Shown here piece after piece: positions 11,351 to 22,612 of a DNA stretch of 64,000 bases. The translations under genes were made by a program, and so were the position numbers. Below the pieces are notes generated by a model, which searched no databases, had not been told where the DNA came from, and was given only the letters and a program-made list of their open reading frames with translations. Numbering within the stretch: the stretch's first letter is position 1; each line of letters begins with the position of its first letter. Origin of the DNA: Fomes fomentarius (taxonomy: Eukaryota > Basidiomycota > Agaricomycetes > Polyporales > Polyporaceae); contig JABYQN010000001.1 of the NCBI GenBank assembly GCA_022606135.1, forward strand, positions 2,480,001 through 2,544,000. Reading direction: 5' to 3'.

Positions 11351-11968
11351 ATGGCCCCCAAGGTGCGACTTTGGTTCTGCAGCCACAGTCTGTCTTGAGT
11401 ACTCAAGACGCGTATTACAGCCCGCATCCTCTGCATCCAAGGCCCCCGTCTCGACGACGGCCTCTAAGGCACCCGTGAAGGCTGAGTCTAAGGCTAAGAA
11501 GACTGCCGCATCCAAGTCCGCCGCGACAGGCGCTGACGGCGAGAAGAAGAAGCGCAGAAAGGCTCGTAAGGAGACTTGGAGCACCTACGTGTACAAGGGT
11601 ACGTGGTTCATGCGATATTTGTGCGCGGGCGCCATCGCTCATGGAGCTGCGGTTGGTGGGTCGTAGTGCTCAAGCAGGTGCACCCTGACACGGGTATCTC
11701 CAACAAAGCGATGGCCATTCTCAACTCCTTCGTCAATGATATCTTTGAGCGCATCGCGACCGAAGCTTCTAGTGAGTACCTTGCCCTAGGCCATTGATAA
11801 CGCGCACTCAACGTGCTTTCAGAGCTCTCGTCGTACTCGAAGAAGTCAACCATCTCCTCTCGGGAGATTCAGACCGCAGTTCGTCTCATCCTCCCCGGTG
11901 AGCTGGCGAAGCACGCCATCTCGGAGGGTACGAAGTCCGTCACGAAGTTCTCTTCAAGCCAGAAGTAG
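11351..11968 (+). CDS. HTB1: Histone H2B
   Basis: Core nucleosome histone that pairs with H2A. Four exons (11351-11362, 11421-11598, 11667-11771, 11823-11968) give 146 residues. The tail is rich in Ala, Lys and Ser. The fold begins at [18 protein letters not shown] and continues through [26 protein letters not shown] and the C-terminal helix [17 protein letters not shown], which carries the lysine normally ubiquitinated in H2B. The first exon holds only four codons. Three introns mean the mRNA is spliced and presumably polyadenylated, as in other fungi. It is a lone histone gene; the usual divergent H2A partner is not beside it. Confidence 0.97.
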
Positions 11969-12150
11969 ACGCATGACATCCATGGGATTGTGCGATCTGT
12001 TACATATTCTACGCTTGTATTACATAGTCATCTTGTCTTCTAATATGTTCCATGTTGTCGAGGGAATATATGGCTTGGGTCCATGAATAGAGTGTGATAG
12101 GGACAGTATACACAGTCGCAACGTGATAGCATGATAGCATTGTACAAAGT

Positions 12151-13582
12151 TCAGAAGCCTGCTTGAATGTGAGGGGAGAGATGAGTTACCGGAGCCTGAA
12201 GCACACGCACCGTATTTGTTGCCCGCCTCTTTGCGATTCCGTCTCCCCTGCGCGATCTGCTCCTCCAACTGTTCCCTGTTCGAATATGCCTCCGTGAGCA
12301 GTGTCGCCAATTGATGGCGTGAGCGAGCTCTTCCGCCCAAAGCAGCACCCTGTTCGACGTTAACATCAGCTGGCAAACCAACCGAGCACGGATACGCACT
12401 TTGATGTTCATCTTCGGGGCAGGAGGAACCGCGCCAGCCGCCGTGGTAAGAGCCTTCCTCTCCTCCAGTTCTTGTATCTCCTTCTTCGCCTTCTCCATCT
12501 CCTTCAGCGCGTTCACCTCCGACGCCTGCTCCTCTGCGCCCTCGAACCCCTTAACCGTGCCCTTCTCCAGCGCCCTAACGTGCGCATCGTATTCCTTCTT
12601 CCACTTGACGTAGAATTTCTTGTAGTACGCGGGGTCGTAGGCGGCCCACTGACCTGAGGGGAGGAGGTAGTACCCAGGATATGGGTCTTCTGGTGTCGGT
12701 TCTGGAGGGACGAAGTCGTCCACTTTGGGTGCGGCAGTGTATGCTGGCAATCCAAGTGCGGTAGAAACTGGTGGGGCGGACGATACTGATGAGAGCTTGG
12801 GGGTGCTTGATGCAGATGAGGAGGAAGAGGAACCTGATAGGGACATGAATGCATGCATAGACAGGGCGAAAGTGGCGCGACGTACCCAACGAGAAGAAGT
12901 CCACGGCTGGAGAAGACGAGGCAGTTGGACGGGATAATGGCGCCAAGTGCTTCTCCTCGACCGAGACGTTTGCTTTGCCTCGCGCCACGGAAGTGGGCAT
13001 GAACGGTAATGATGGTTTCTTCTCCACAGCCTCCAGAATCGCCGAATGCGCATCGTCAAGTGTGTCCGTCGGGACCTCTGCATCGCGGTCATCCTCCACG
13101 TCTTCCACAGTGGTCGTCCTAGCTGGCCGGCTGGGCGCAGTCTTAAACACGAGACCAGGTCCGCGTCCTCCTCCGAGTATCCGCTCCGGAGCTGCCGCAA
13201 CCGGAGCAGCGTTCTTCGGGGCGGGGAGCATAGATAGCAGTGCGGACGCACCCGCTCCAGACTCCAAGCGAGGCTTCTTCGCAGCGGGTCGCTCGTCATC
13301 TGAAGCATCCTCGGCGGGCTGTTTGGGAAGACTAGGCAGACCAATCGCAATTTTCTTTGGAGCCTTCTTGCTCTTTGGAGCAGGCAGAGAGAGACCAGAG
13401 GGTGACTTGGAGGTAGAGGCTCCGGCATTAGAAGGCGGTGGCAGAGAAAATGTCGATTTCTTTGCAGATACAGGTAGTTTCGAGGTTAGAGTAGAGCTCT
13501 GAGATTTCGAAGGGGCTTGTTGTGACACCTCAGTATCGCTGCCATTGTCGCTGTCGCTACCGTAGCCTTCAACACCGAGCAT
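12151..13582 (-). CDS. PRCC family nuclear protein (MAD2B-interacting type)
   Basis: Homologue of human PRCC, a proline-rich nuclear protein described as a mitotic checkpoint regulator that binds MAD2B and also found with spliceosomes. It opens with GVEGYGSDSDNGSDTE, like the PRCC N-terminus, followed by low-complexity Ser/Pro/Ala/Lys sequence. The conserved C-terminal part has DDFVPPEPTPEDPYPGYYLL and ends in EQIAQGRRNRKEAGNKYGF. Exons 13582-12886, 12833-12400, 12349-12211 and 12158-12151 total 425 residues. The last exon is 8 nt (GC TTC TGA) and supplies the conserved final Gly-Phe. The gene diverges from NUP133 with 138 bp between start codons. Confidence 0.88.
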
Positions 13583-13720
13583 GAGTGTAAGTGGTAGGAG
13601 TGGTTCGGGAGTTGCCGATACAGGCTCAGGACGCGTTGTTCGTGACGCGCTTCGCACTGGACTCGCTCTTGTCTTCTGCTCACTCTCCTCCTCGCTGGTG
13701 GCGCGTCCTGAACGGCAAAT

Positions 13721-16700
13721 ATGGCGACCTTTTCTCCAGCACCGCGGCGCACGGCGCGCTACTCGTCGATCGGGATGTCCCCTTCGCCGCCCAGGCACGG
13801 CCCAAGCAGGCGTACGCGACTCGGGAGCACCCAGCCACAATCGCGCTTTTCTACACCTCCGGGCCGAGGGAACTTACCTCCCGTTCGCGACGATGACTCC
13901 TTCGTGTCAGGCTTCGGGATGGACGTGGACGAGGACTCGTCGGAGGTCGGGGTGAAGTCAGCGGCGGTCTTCTCGAAGTCGAAAGAGATGACGGTGACAT
14001 TCTATGCCCAACTACCTCTGGAGGTGCGGCAGGCACTTCGGAATGCGGGTGCGTCGAGTCTGATTATTTATGACGATTACCCTCACGTTCTGTGCAGACT
14101 TTTACAGGGAGGGTTATACTGGGGACGTGGACCCAGTGACTGGTTTCGCAGTGGTTGCGTCCCTGGACACATGTTTTGTCTGGAAATACAGTCAAGTACG
14201 TTGTAAACTACGCACAACATTTTGACATGGACTCTGAAACTCCTCGTGCCTCAGGCATTGACGGGCACACCAACATGCTATATATTTGAATGCCCCCACG
14301 AGCCTTATCCTCCGCCTATGACAACGCCGTTCCATGCGCTTGTTCCGTTTGGATCGCAGCGCGAACCAGGGCTCATCGTCAGCTCGAACATTGGACAAAT
14401 ACGGTTCTGGGATAGCATAGGCATGGGTCTCGCAGGAGGAGACAACTTCTCTTTCTCCCTTCTGAACTTGGAGTCCGGCGAAAATGTCACCAGTCTAACT
14501 CGGGCAGATGTAAGGTCTATTGTGGTTTTCATCTGTGTCGCCTCCCGCGCTGAAATACACCGACACACTTCTTTGGTAGCCGCAAACCTTCATCGTCTCG
14601 ACGTCGGTGGGACGGTTGTTCAGACTATCTCTGACTTCATCAGGAGGGAAGTACCATCTATCACACCATGTCTTCAGCAGACCGTCCTCGTCGTTGTCCT
14701 TGACGCGACTTCTTCCTGGTTTCTGGTCGGTCCAAGAACTGCAACCTCAGCGCGGCAACATCAACGCCGTAGCGGTGGGCTCAATACCTAGGGACGCAAC
14801 AGGTCGGGTCGTTTGGGCACTGGTGGACACGAGGTTGCAGCAATGGAATATGTCCACGGAGGGCTGGGAGGAATTGCTGCTGGAAGAGGACATTGGAGAA
14901 CAGACTCGTGCTGCTGTGACGGAGCATTTCCCCAATGCGCCCAAAGAGGACGTAGAGCTTGACCTAGAACTCGTGGACCTCAAATTGCAAGGGTAAGCCG
15001 TGGGTGGAGTTTACCGCCGGCAACTCCGTTGACACACATTTCACCTCCATAGATCGAGCGACATGGTGTTGCTGGTCTCGTTTGCTGGGCAAGAGGAAAT
15101 TACACAATTGGAAGTCACAACCCATCCTCGTCGTGTCTATGCCATTGTGTCTTTGCGACACTTACCTGGAGCATTCCAAATTCTCAAGGTCCGAGCAGTA
15201 CCGTATCAGAGTGTGAGTGTTTTCTGCACATTCTGTGATCTGGTCTCACTGGTGATACCTCCAGACCTCTAGTTCAGGCGCTCCCATGCATCCCCGGTTG
15301 CAAATAATCGTCCCCGAGCAACTGGTTGGGATACAATTTGGAGATGCTGTGACGATATGTGCTCAAGGTTAGTTGGCGTCGACACCATCGGTTGGCATTG
15401 TGACTCACGAAAGCATGGCAGAGAACGAGTACATGGACCGGCTTGAGTTGAAGTCGACCACCGACCGCACCCTGGGCGTTGGTGTGATTGAGAGCGAAGG
15501 TTCCCTGCTGGTTCTGACTGCCGCGACCATGATGAAAACCACAGTGGATTTAGACGAGGTGTCCCAGTTCCATCCAGAGTAAGTGCATATAGAGGTATCT
15601 CGCGATTCACTTGCTCATGGTCTTTTAGAATGGGCCGTGCCAACCTTATCAAGTCAACCATGACCAAGGCCATCCTATATGGTTCATTACCCGAGGTAAA
15701 TGGTTGCAATGCACTATAAGTCAAGCTCAATCTCACGGGCGGACGGACAGAACCCTCTGCACTTCAGTTTCCCACCAGAAATCGATGAAGAAGCACTCAT
15801 GTCCGGTGCAGAACAACTCAGCGAAGCCGTTCTTGAGTCGGGTGAGGTGAAATGTGAATCGAGTATCCGAACAATGTCTGAGCGATCATTCTACCGCAGA
15901 CAGTGAAGTAGTCAAGGCGCACCACGACCTGCATGCACAGATGTCTGGCCGGAAAGACCGCCTCAGTTTTCTCATCAAGTTCATCAACGATAACTCCGTC
16001 TTGACCAAGGTATGAATCTTGATCAAGCTCGTGAAGAAAGAACGCGCAGCTGACGTGGTTGCCTTTTAGATGTCCCAGAGGAGTCGTCAAAAGTTGGCAA
16101 TTGACGCAGAGAAACTCTACGCGGCTCACCAACTCTGGATCCGTCACAATGAGCTACTTCAGTCCGTTTCTCAATTGCTGGTGCCCATCCGTCGTGCTCA
16201 TTTGGAATCTACAGTGCTGGACAAAATCAGCGTACTCTGCAGCGAGCTGTCCATCACTACATGAACGCCATTGGTGAAGGACACCACGAAGATGGCATCA
16301 GGGCGTTCCTCAGACTACGAGTGGGAGACCTAGGCGGTCTTTTCCCTCATGTCGCGGAGCTTGTCCATGTATCTGCGGCGGATATGTCTGGGAGATCTAC
16401 GGAAGTGATCCCTCAAGCTAATCAGACCGTCCTGGTAAGTACATTGCGCGATTTGTGGACGAGATCTCACTACTGCAACCACACTTATAGACGATCCTTC
16501 AAAGCGCTTTCAATTACCGCGAGTACAATCTTGGCGTCTACGGAATCAGTCTGCCGATGATCAATCCCTGGACGAGCCGAATGGACGTCATTGACATCGT
16601 GAATGAACTATTCAACCTCACCACCGCGCTCGTAGAAGCACCTTCTGGTGACTCGGAGAATGCGAGCGTCAAGAAGTTACCCAAGTCCCAGCTTCCCGAA

Positions 16701-18387
16701 CTTGCCTCATGCCTCTTCAAGTGCATACAAGAGCGATTAGACTGGCTTGGAAGGTATGAAGTTTCTTCCCATCGTCAACGTCATTTCTCTGACGCAACCA
16801 CAGTCCTAGTGCCACCGGGGAGACTGGTGCCGAAAGGGACCGATCGGAACTTGACCAACGATTCATCCAACTTCGCCCTCAGGTCTTGGAGACACTCCGT
16901 AAGTGATAGCTAGTTTGTGAATATCTGGGTACGACACACTGAACACACTTTCCTATAGGGAAGAATGACTTTGCCGAGCAGGCGTTCAGACTTGCTGAAG
17001 ATTACCATGACTTCCGAAGTTTGGCGGCTCTATGCCATAAAGGCAAGGTCTATCCCCACAGGACAACCCGAACGCAGCGCGTATCGAAGCGTATATCGAG
17101 AAGTTTAAGGAAGCATTTACGACTGAGTTGTTCCAATGGTATATCGAACATGGCGAGCTTCGGACGTTGTTCGCGCAAGATCATGTCGAATACCTCGACT
17201 TGTTCTTCGCCGAGCACAATCATCCTGGTATCTCGTGGATCCACCAACTCGGGCGAGGTCAATATGCGCTTGCTTCCCAAGCGTTGCGGACAGAAGCGGA
17301 GCAGGCACCCGAACTCGAGTCCAAACATGTGGGTACATCTACTTATATGTATCAGGAGGAGCTTGACTGAACTCTACCTATAGCTCATGCTCAGCATTGG
17401 CAAGTTGTCACACCTTGCGCAATTGCACGAAGGCGAGACTACAGTCAGTCAGGATATACTGGATGGTATGTCCCTCTACCTACGTGATTCTGGAGCCTTG
17501 AGCAAAACTCATCCCCTCATCCGCCCAGCCTTCCATGACGGTCTGGACTTCGTCAGCGTCCATGAGACATTGATTGAAGACCTCAAGTCTGCACTTGCGT
17601 CTGTACGCGCGCGGCAATCTCTCGAGATGCAGGTCGAGACGATAGCGCAGCAGAAGGCTGCCAATCTGAGTGCCAACCGCAAGGCGTTTTACAATGTGAG
17701 TGGAGCTCTGAGACTACATGCGACCCTCCTCACAAAGGGTCACTAGGTCTTCAAGTTCCTTGTTCGCCAGCTGCTGCAGGGCAAAGCACTGTCTGTCGAA
17801 GACATGGCAGATGTGCTGAGTCTGAAGGACAACTACGGACGCGTAGAGGATTACACGACTGCCTTACAGTTGCTTGCTCGCGCAGAGGTATGTCAGCCCA
17901 GACCATCCCTCGTGCAGCGTTAACTCACAATGCTTTCGCAGAACATTCCGAGTACACGGAGATTGAACGCGTTCAGGACCGTCTGGAGACGAATCTTCAT
18001 CCACGACGAGTAAGTGTCGGTTGCATCCATGGCTAGACCATCATCCACTCATAACCTCTCCACAGTTGGAACTCGATCCGCCTGACCACAGGCGTCTCAG
18101 ACGAAGAGCTGAACGAACGACTCCGGAGTACGGCCTTGTACGCTGCGTTGCAGGCGGTTGCGCACAAAAGGCATTGTCCAGAAGGCTACAAGCTCACACC
18201 CGCGGAGGCTCTGGACATTCCTTCGGAGGACGAGACTGCGCTCCGCTGGCCAGGCATGTCACCTGACGAGATCGTCGCGGTCGACCACGACCATGAGCGG
18301 GACAGGATGCTGCTACATGACCTCAATCTGGACGGTATATATGAGAGCATGGAGCAGCTTGTAGATCATGATGTAGCCCAGTTATAG
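13721..18387 (+). CDS. NUP133: Nucleoporin NUP133
   Basis: Scaffold subunit of the Y-shaped Nup84/Nup107 complex of the nuclear pore. Numerous short introns interrupt 4.7 kb. The N-terminal part is a disordered Ser/Arg/Pro segment, then MTVTFYAQLPLEVRQAL and DVDPVTGFAVVASLDTCFVW, the start of the Nup133-type beta-propeller, with GLIVSSNIGQIRFWDSIG further on. The C-terminal half is an alpha-solenoid with FAEQAFRLAEDYHDFRSLA, TELFQWYIEHGELRTLF and ALQLLARAENI, matching the Nup133/Nup155 C-terminal family. It ends in HDVAQL with the stop at 18385. The ATG at 13721 is the first in frame. Exact exon borders in the middle are only approximate. Confidence 0.9.
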
Positions 18388-18591
18388 CCGTGGAGTAGTT
18401 GTAGTACGCGGACATCCTTGCGAACGCTTGCTTGGGACCCAAAATGTAGATGTTGTCTGTATCATCGCGTTCACATTCTGTACCTTTGGCACCATACGTT
18501 CCTGTCGATCGCGCATGACGACAACTGACCCGTTCTCTGGCTTAACCCGCTGCCATCAGCGAGGAAATTATGCGTACGACCCAGAGCAGTA

Positions 18592-19243
18592 TTATTGACC
18601 ATCTGGCGTTCGCCCGAACGGATGCATGATACGGGACACGACCTTCTCGTAGCCTACGCGGGCACCCAACGAGATTTGCGCCCAGTTCCGTCTTCGCCAC
18701 TCCTTGTCGTACTCGTCCAATCTCGTGTGCTCCTGTGCGGCCCAACGGGTGTAGAAGTCTGACAGCGCGGCCTCGCGCTGCTCAACGGATGTTCCCTCGG
18801 GCAGGCTCTGCAAGACAGCATCCTTCGCGGCATAGAAGCGGGTGTTGCTCTAAGTGACAGAGGTGTCAGGCGTTGGATACCAACCATAGACGTTTGGCGT
18901 TGGGCAGCGAAGCAGGGAGGGGAGAGGAATGCTCTTGTCAAGGAGGACGGGAGAACGGGAAGAGAATGCATACCTCTTTCCAGAACTTGTGGTTGAACTC
19001 GTCAATTTCCTGCCTCTGCATCTTCCATTGGTACTCTCGGGTGTCGCCCGTGAATTCCTTGAGCGAGTAGGGATGCCGGACTGGCGGCGGTGGGGGAGGG
19101 GGCGCGTCGTCGTAGATGACGGGTCGCATGTGAGAGACTGGGTCTGGTGGACCCACCAAGTGGTTGCGGGTTGATGATGCATGGAATGTTCGGACATGAT
19201 GTGGACGGAGGCAATAACTAGAGGCTTCCAGGAGCCTGAACAT
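18592..19243 (-). CDS. COA8: COA8/APOPT1-type mitochondrial cytochrome oxidase assembly factor
   Basis: Member of the apoptogenic protein 1 (DUF2315) family. The human member is a mitochondrial factor for cytochrome c oxidase assembly under oxidative stress. Two exons, 19243-18974 and 18849-18592, join across a 124-nt intron and encode 175 residues. The family signature VGPPDPVSHMRPVIYDD sits near residue 30, then YSLKEFTGDTREYQWK, FNHKFWKESNTRF and WAAQEHTRLDEYDKEWRRRN. The first 25 residues (MFRLLEASSYCLRPHH...) are basic and suit a mitochondrial targeting peptide. The next minus-strand gene upstream also looks mitochondrial. Confidence 0.85.
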
Positions 19244-19422
19244 GGTGGTCCTTGAGAGAGATACGGAACGCCCGTCGCGTATGTGAGGAGGACCAGGCGC
19301 GCACTCGGAGAGGAAGTAAAGGAGGGCGGTTATAATAACGACGAGCTTGGGTAGATTATAGATAGCGATGTAGTACGGCGTTTCTATCTATATGTCCAGT
19401 CCATCCCAGCCAGGGGCAGCAA

Positions 19423-20433
19423 CTAGTGCTTCTTCCCCGATGTCTTTTCCTGCACGTCCTGTGCCTTCTTCTCCGTCTTGTGCGCCCATTCAGACACGGG
19501 CGCGAAGAGGCTTGCAGCAATCCACGAGCCAGCGAACACGCCAAAGAGGACCCAAAGCCCCTTCTTCTCGTCCCCGTCGAGTGTCCTAGAGTAGCTTTTG
19601 CCTTGCTGCGCCGCGAACGTCTGTGTCTGTGCTGCTACGTCATACTGCGCATCACCAGACCCCCGCAGCTGGAAGGTCGTAGGGATGCCTACATCGTCTG
19701 CCATGTCGGCGAGGAGCTTGCCAACGTCCGACGTGGGTGTCTTGCGCGTGTACAGAGGGGTGGAAGACGCAGAGGATGAGGACGTGTCTGAGGAGTAGAG
19801 GTTGTGTGAAGGACCACCGCCATGGTGAGTTGCGGCGCCAGCAACCACTACTACTTTAGGCTCAAGAGAGGCATTTTGGGGAGCAGGCGCGGACTCGTGT
19901 TTGAGTTTGGAGGACTCCCACAGGTCGGGAACGAACGGCTAGTGTATGCTGCCTGGTAAGAGGACACGACAGAAACAGGCGAGAGTGGTAGTGGTACGTA
20001 CAATCGCGACAGGAACCTCAGGTGCAGGCACGTCGGTGTTAGGAATTTTGAAGGCCAAGTTGTACTTTGGGTGCGTAGTCTCCGCGGTGGAAGGGATGCC
20101 AGGAACTTCCGTAGCAGTCCCCGTACTGGTGGAGGCGCGGCGAACTTGGGACGCAGGTGCCGGCTCCGTAGCAAATGTCTTTCCCTTGTCGTCCTGCTGC
20201 AGACGCGTGACCAGCGTCGCTTTGCTGCCCGAGCTGTATCGAGGTGAGGCGAACGCGTGCATTTGAGTGACGGACGCGACGTACGAAGACAGCCCACGTC
20301 TCTTGGCCTCCTTCTTCAGCTCGCTGACAGTTTCACTCTCCCATGCTTTTGTGAGAAGGACAGTTGAAACAAAGGACCTCCTCTGAGGTGCGAGGGCGTG
20401 GCGGATAGGGACGCGGAGGGCAGCGCGGTGCAT
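19423..20433 (-). CDS. Mitochondrial SAP-domain protein, AIM34-like
   Basis: Two exons (20433-20002 and 19938-19423) encode 315 residues. The N-terminus MHRAALRVPIRHALAPQRRS is arginine-rich without acids, as in a mitochondrial presequence. A SAP motif follows (VSELKKEAKRRGLSSYVASV... then SKATLVTRLQ), a short helix-loop-helix usually linked to nucleic-acid binding. A long Ser/Thr/Pro linker leads to one strong membrane helix near the C-terminus (GLWVLFGVFAGSWIAASLFA) and a Lys-rich tail. The combination of presequence, SAP and C-terminal helix resembles yeast Aim34, whose biochemical role is not established. The family link is inferred from architecture, not from extended sequence match. Confidence 0.78.
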
Positions 20434-20639
20434 GGCGGACAGACGGAGAGAATGAGAAACGAAATCGGATCAGGCAGCATTTCGGACGTAGCGCTCTCCA
20501 CGCGCCCGAGGCCCTGTATGAGATCACCGCGCCGCTACATAAAGCCGACCAACACCGAACGACCACTCGTGGCCAGACGAAGATGCACATAAAACTATAC
20601 GGCACGGTCAGGCGAATATTGTCACAAGTACATGATGTG

Positions 20640-21602
20640 CTGACTTTCACGCTCCAGCTTCAGGAAGTCACCAACAACGGGCCTGCATGTATCGCTCGCG
20701 CTCCTTCCAAAAGGGCGTGTGGCTCGAGTTTTCGAATGTGACCCATTTCGTCTTGCGGATGAGTTCGAAGAACGGCACGACTACAAAATCCTGCGAGATG
20801 TCCTTCCGTCCGTTGATGACGAGTGTTAGAACGCACACGAGATGCAGACGGTCGATGATCGACCAGTCCTTCACAACCCCGAAGCGATTCGTGAGGAAGA
20901 TTGATCAACTTCGAAGAGAGCGCAAGCAAAACTGACGGCGCACTCGCCACCGCAGCGTCGCCGTTCTTGCCGAAGACTTGGTCCAAAGAGTAGATAAACT
21001 CTTTCGGCATCGGCTTGACCGAGCAGCCATGACCATGGAACCCCCTCAGCGCGGCCTGGAACGCCTTTGGGTCCTTCATGTCATACCACCCATTAACCCT
21101 TTCTGGATCTCCTTGGGAACGACTGCACCAACTGTGCGTTCGACTTGTCCCACAGGCTCGATGCTCCCAGCTTATTGGTGAGGATGAGCTTCTGTAAGCC
21201 TGGGGGCTGCCTGCGGACCTCGAACTCGGACACGAGGATGCCACCCCACGAGTGGTAGACGAGGCTGAAATTGTCCTGCAACCCGAGATGGCTGAGCAGA
21301 TTCTCGAGTTCGTCGATGAATAAGTCGATCGTCCAGAAGGTCGTGGGCTTCTCTCTGAGGTGGGTAGAACGTGCGTTTCCGATCTGGTCGTAGAAAACGA
21401 CCGGGATAGATGCGTCTGCGAGGTCGAAGCTGGGTGAGAGGGCGTCGTGAGAGAGGCCAGGCCCGCCGTGTACGGCAACGAGGGGTGTGTGGGTTCGATT
21501 GGCGAGATCGCCGAATACCTAGTAGTAGGTTTGGTACGTTTCTTCTTGGTAGGTAAAGGGAATGGTCCCTTCTATCACAGGAGCCTCGATGAATGTAGCC
21601 AT
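20640..21602 (-). pseudogene. Decayed proline iminopeptidase-like alpha/beta hydrolase
   Basis: Remnant of a fungal proline-iminopeptidase/amidase (S33-type) gene. From the ATG at 21602 the frame matches the family (EGTIPFTYQEETYQTYY), then hits TAG at codon 28 (21519-21521) where coding similarity continues directly into VFGDLANRTHTPLVAVHGGPG. Similarity later jumps frame at least three times: near 21113-21119, near 21080-21095, and near 20880-20900 before DWSIIDRLHLV; another shift near the C-terminus is likely. The nucleophile motif reads VYHSWGG where a glycine normally precedes the histidine. No GT-AG intron I could place removes these breaks. An intact paralogue elsewhere is probable. 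Sequencing error is unlikely to produce this many lesions in one gene. Confidence 0.8.
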
Positions 21603-22612
21603 TCTCTTGCCGACGACTGCCAGCAGAAGGGCAGGGCGTTAGCTCGACTAGATCCTATTATGACTAAATAACAAGCAACTCACAAAGAACCTGGAGGGGC
21701 GGACAGCTCGAGACGCAAACCGGAATTTCCACCCATTTATATAGGGAGAATATACACCACCCTTGAAAGACCCATATGGTCCTTCGCATCAGGCGACAGA
21801 CAGGCTTAGTGTGCATCTGTGACCATCTGCTATCCTACCTCCATAAGTACAACCGTCCGAGCCTATGTCCACGCCGATACATGCTGTGCAAAAACTTGAA
21901 GTCAGTAGCTGCTGCGTGGAGGAGATGATTGTTCTTGTTTTATTTTTGTCTTTTATATTTGGGGAGGGGGGTGTGGACTAGGTGCTGGAAGTCAAAGCTT
22001 GGACAGATTGGGATGCCAACCGCAAGATTGTGTTGCCAGTGTAGCAGTTGTCTTCTATACTAGTCAGCCTCTGCACAGGCAGGCGTTCAGTACGATGATA
22101 TCCTGATATAGTAGCGCCATCGTAACGCCCACCCAATTGTGTCCAGCGTAAACCTGAGTGCGCATTCTTCCCGTCTCCGAAATATGTTTTTGAGAGGGTT
22201 ACAGTACTTCACAGACTCATAGAGAGGCGAAGTCCGGCACATCCGGGGCGAGAGCCGATCTAAGCGATGCTAAGCGACCCCGGGAAAGCCGCGGCGTCGA
22301 GCATACGGTTGAGCTCGACGTCGACGACGGCGCCGAGAAAGAGCGCAGACGATGCTGGGTCAAGGGCTGAAGTGGAGAAGAGCCACCGCTGGGACTATCC
22401 ATCACCATCGGTGACACTTATCTTGAGCGATCTGTCCTCTAAAGGCCGTCTTATTCTGCTTTCAATCTTTGTTGCCTCGTGTTCCCGACGCCTCGTGCCT
22501 CTTCATTCCGTCTCTCTGACTCCCTCTAGTTTATATTAACTCCTCCGCCCGTCATCTCCGTCTCCCATTACTCACCTCTACTCACCCTTCTTCCCTCCCT
22601 CCCCTCCATACG
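21603..22612. other. Intergenic, nothing recognised
   Basis: About 1 kb between the pseudogene and the next plus-strand gene, with T-rich and G-rich tracts near 21937-21975 and a pyrimidine-rich stretch near 22545-22612 just before the next ATG, as in many fungal promoters. No gene seen. Confidence 0.5.

Noticed and set aside
21519..21602. An intron that would remove the early TAG of the iminopeptidase-like gene
   Set aside because: A possible GTGATA...ACTAG intron of about 60 nt would delete the conserved TYQEETYQTYY segment, so a nonsense mutation is the better reading.
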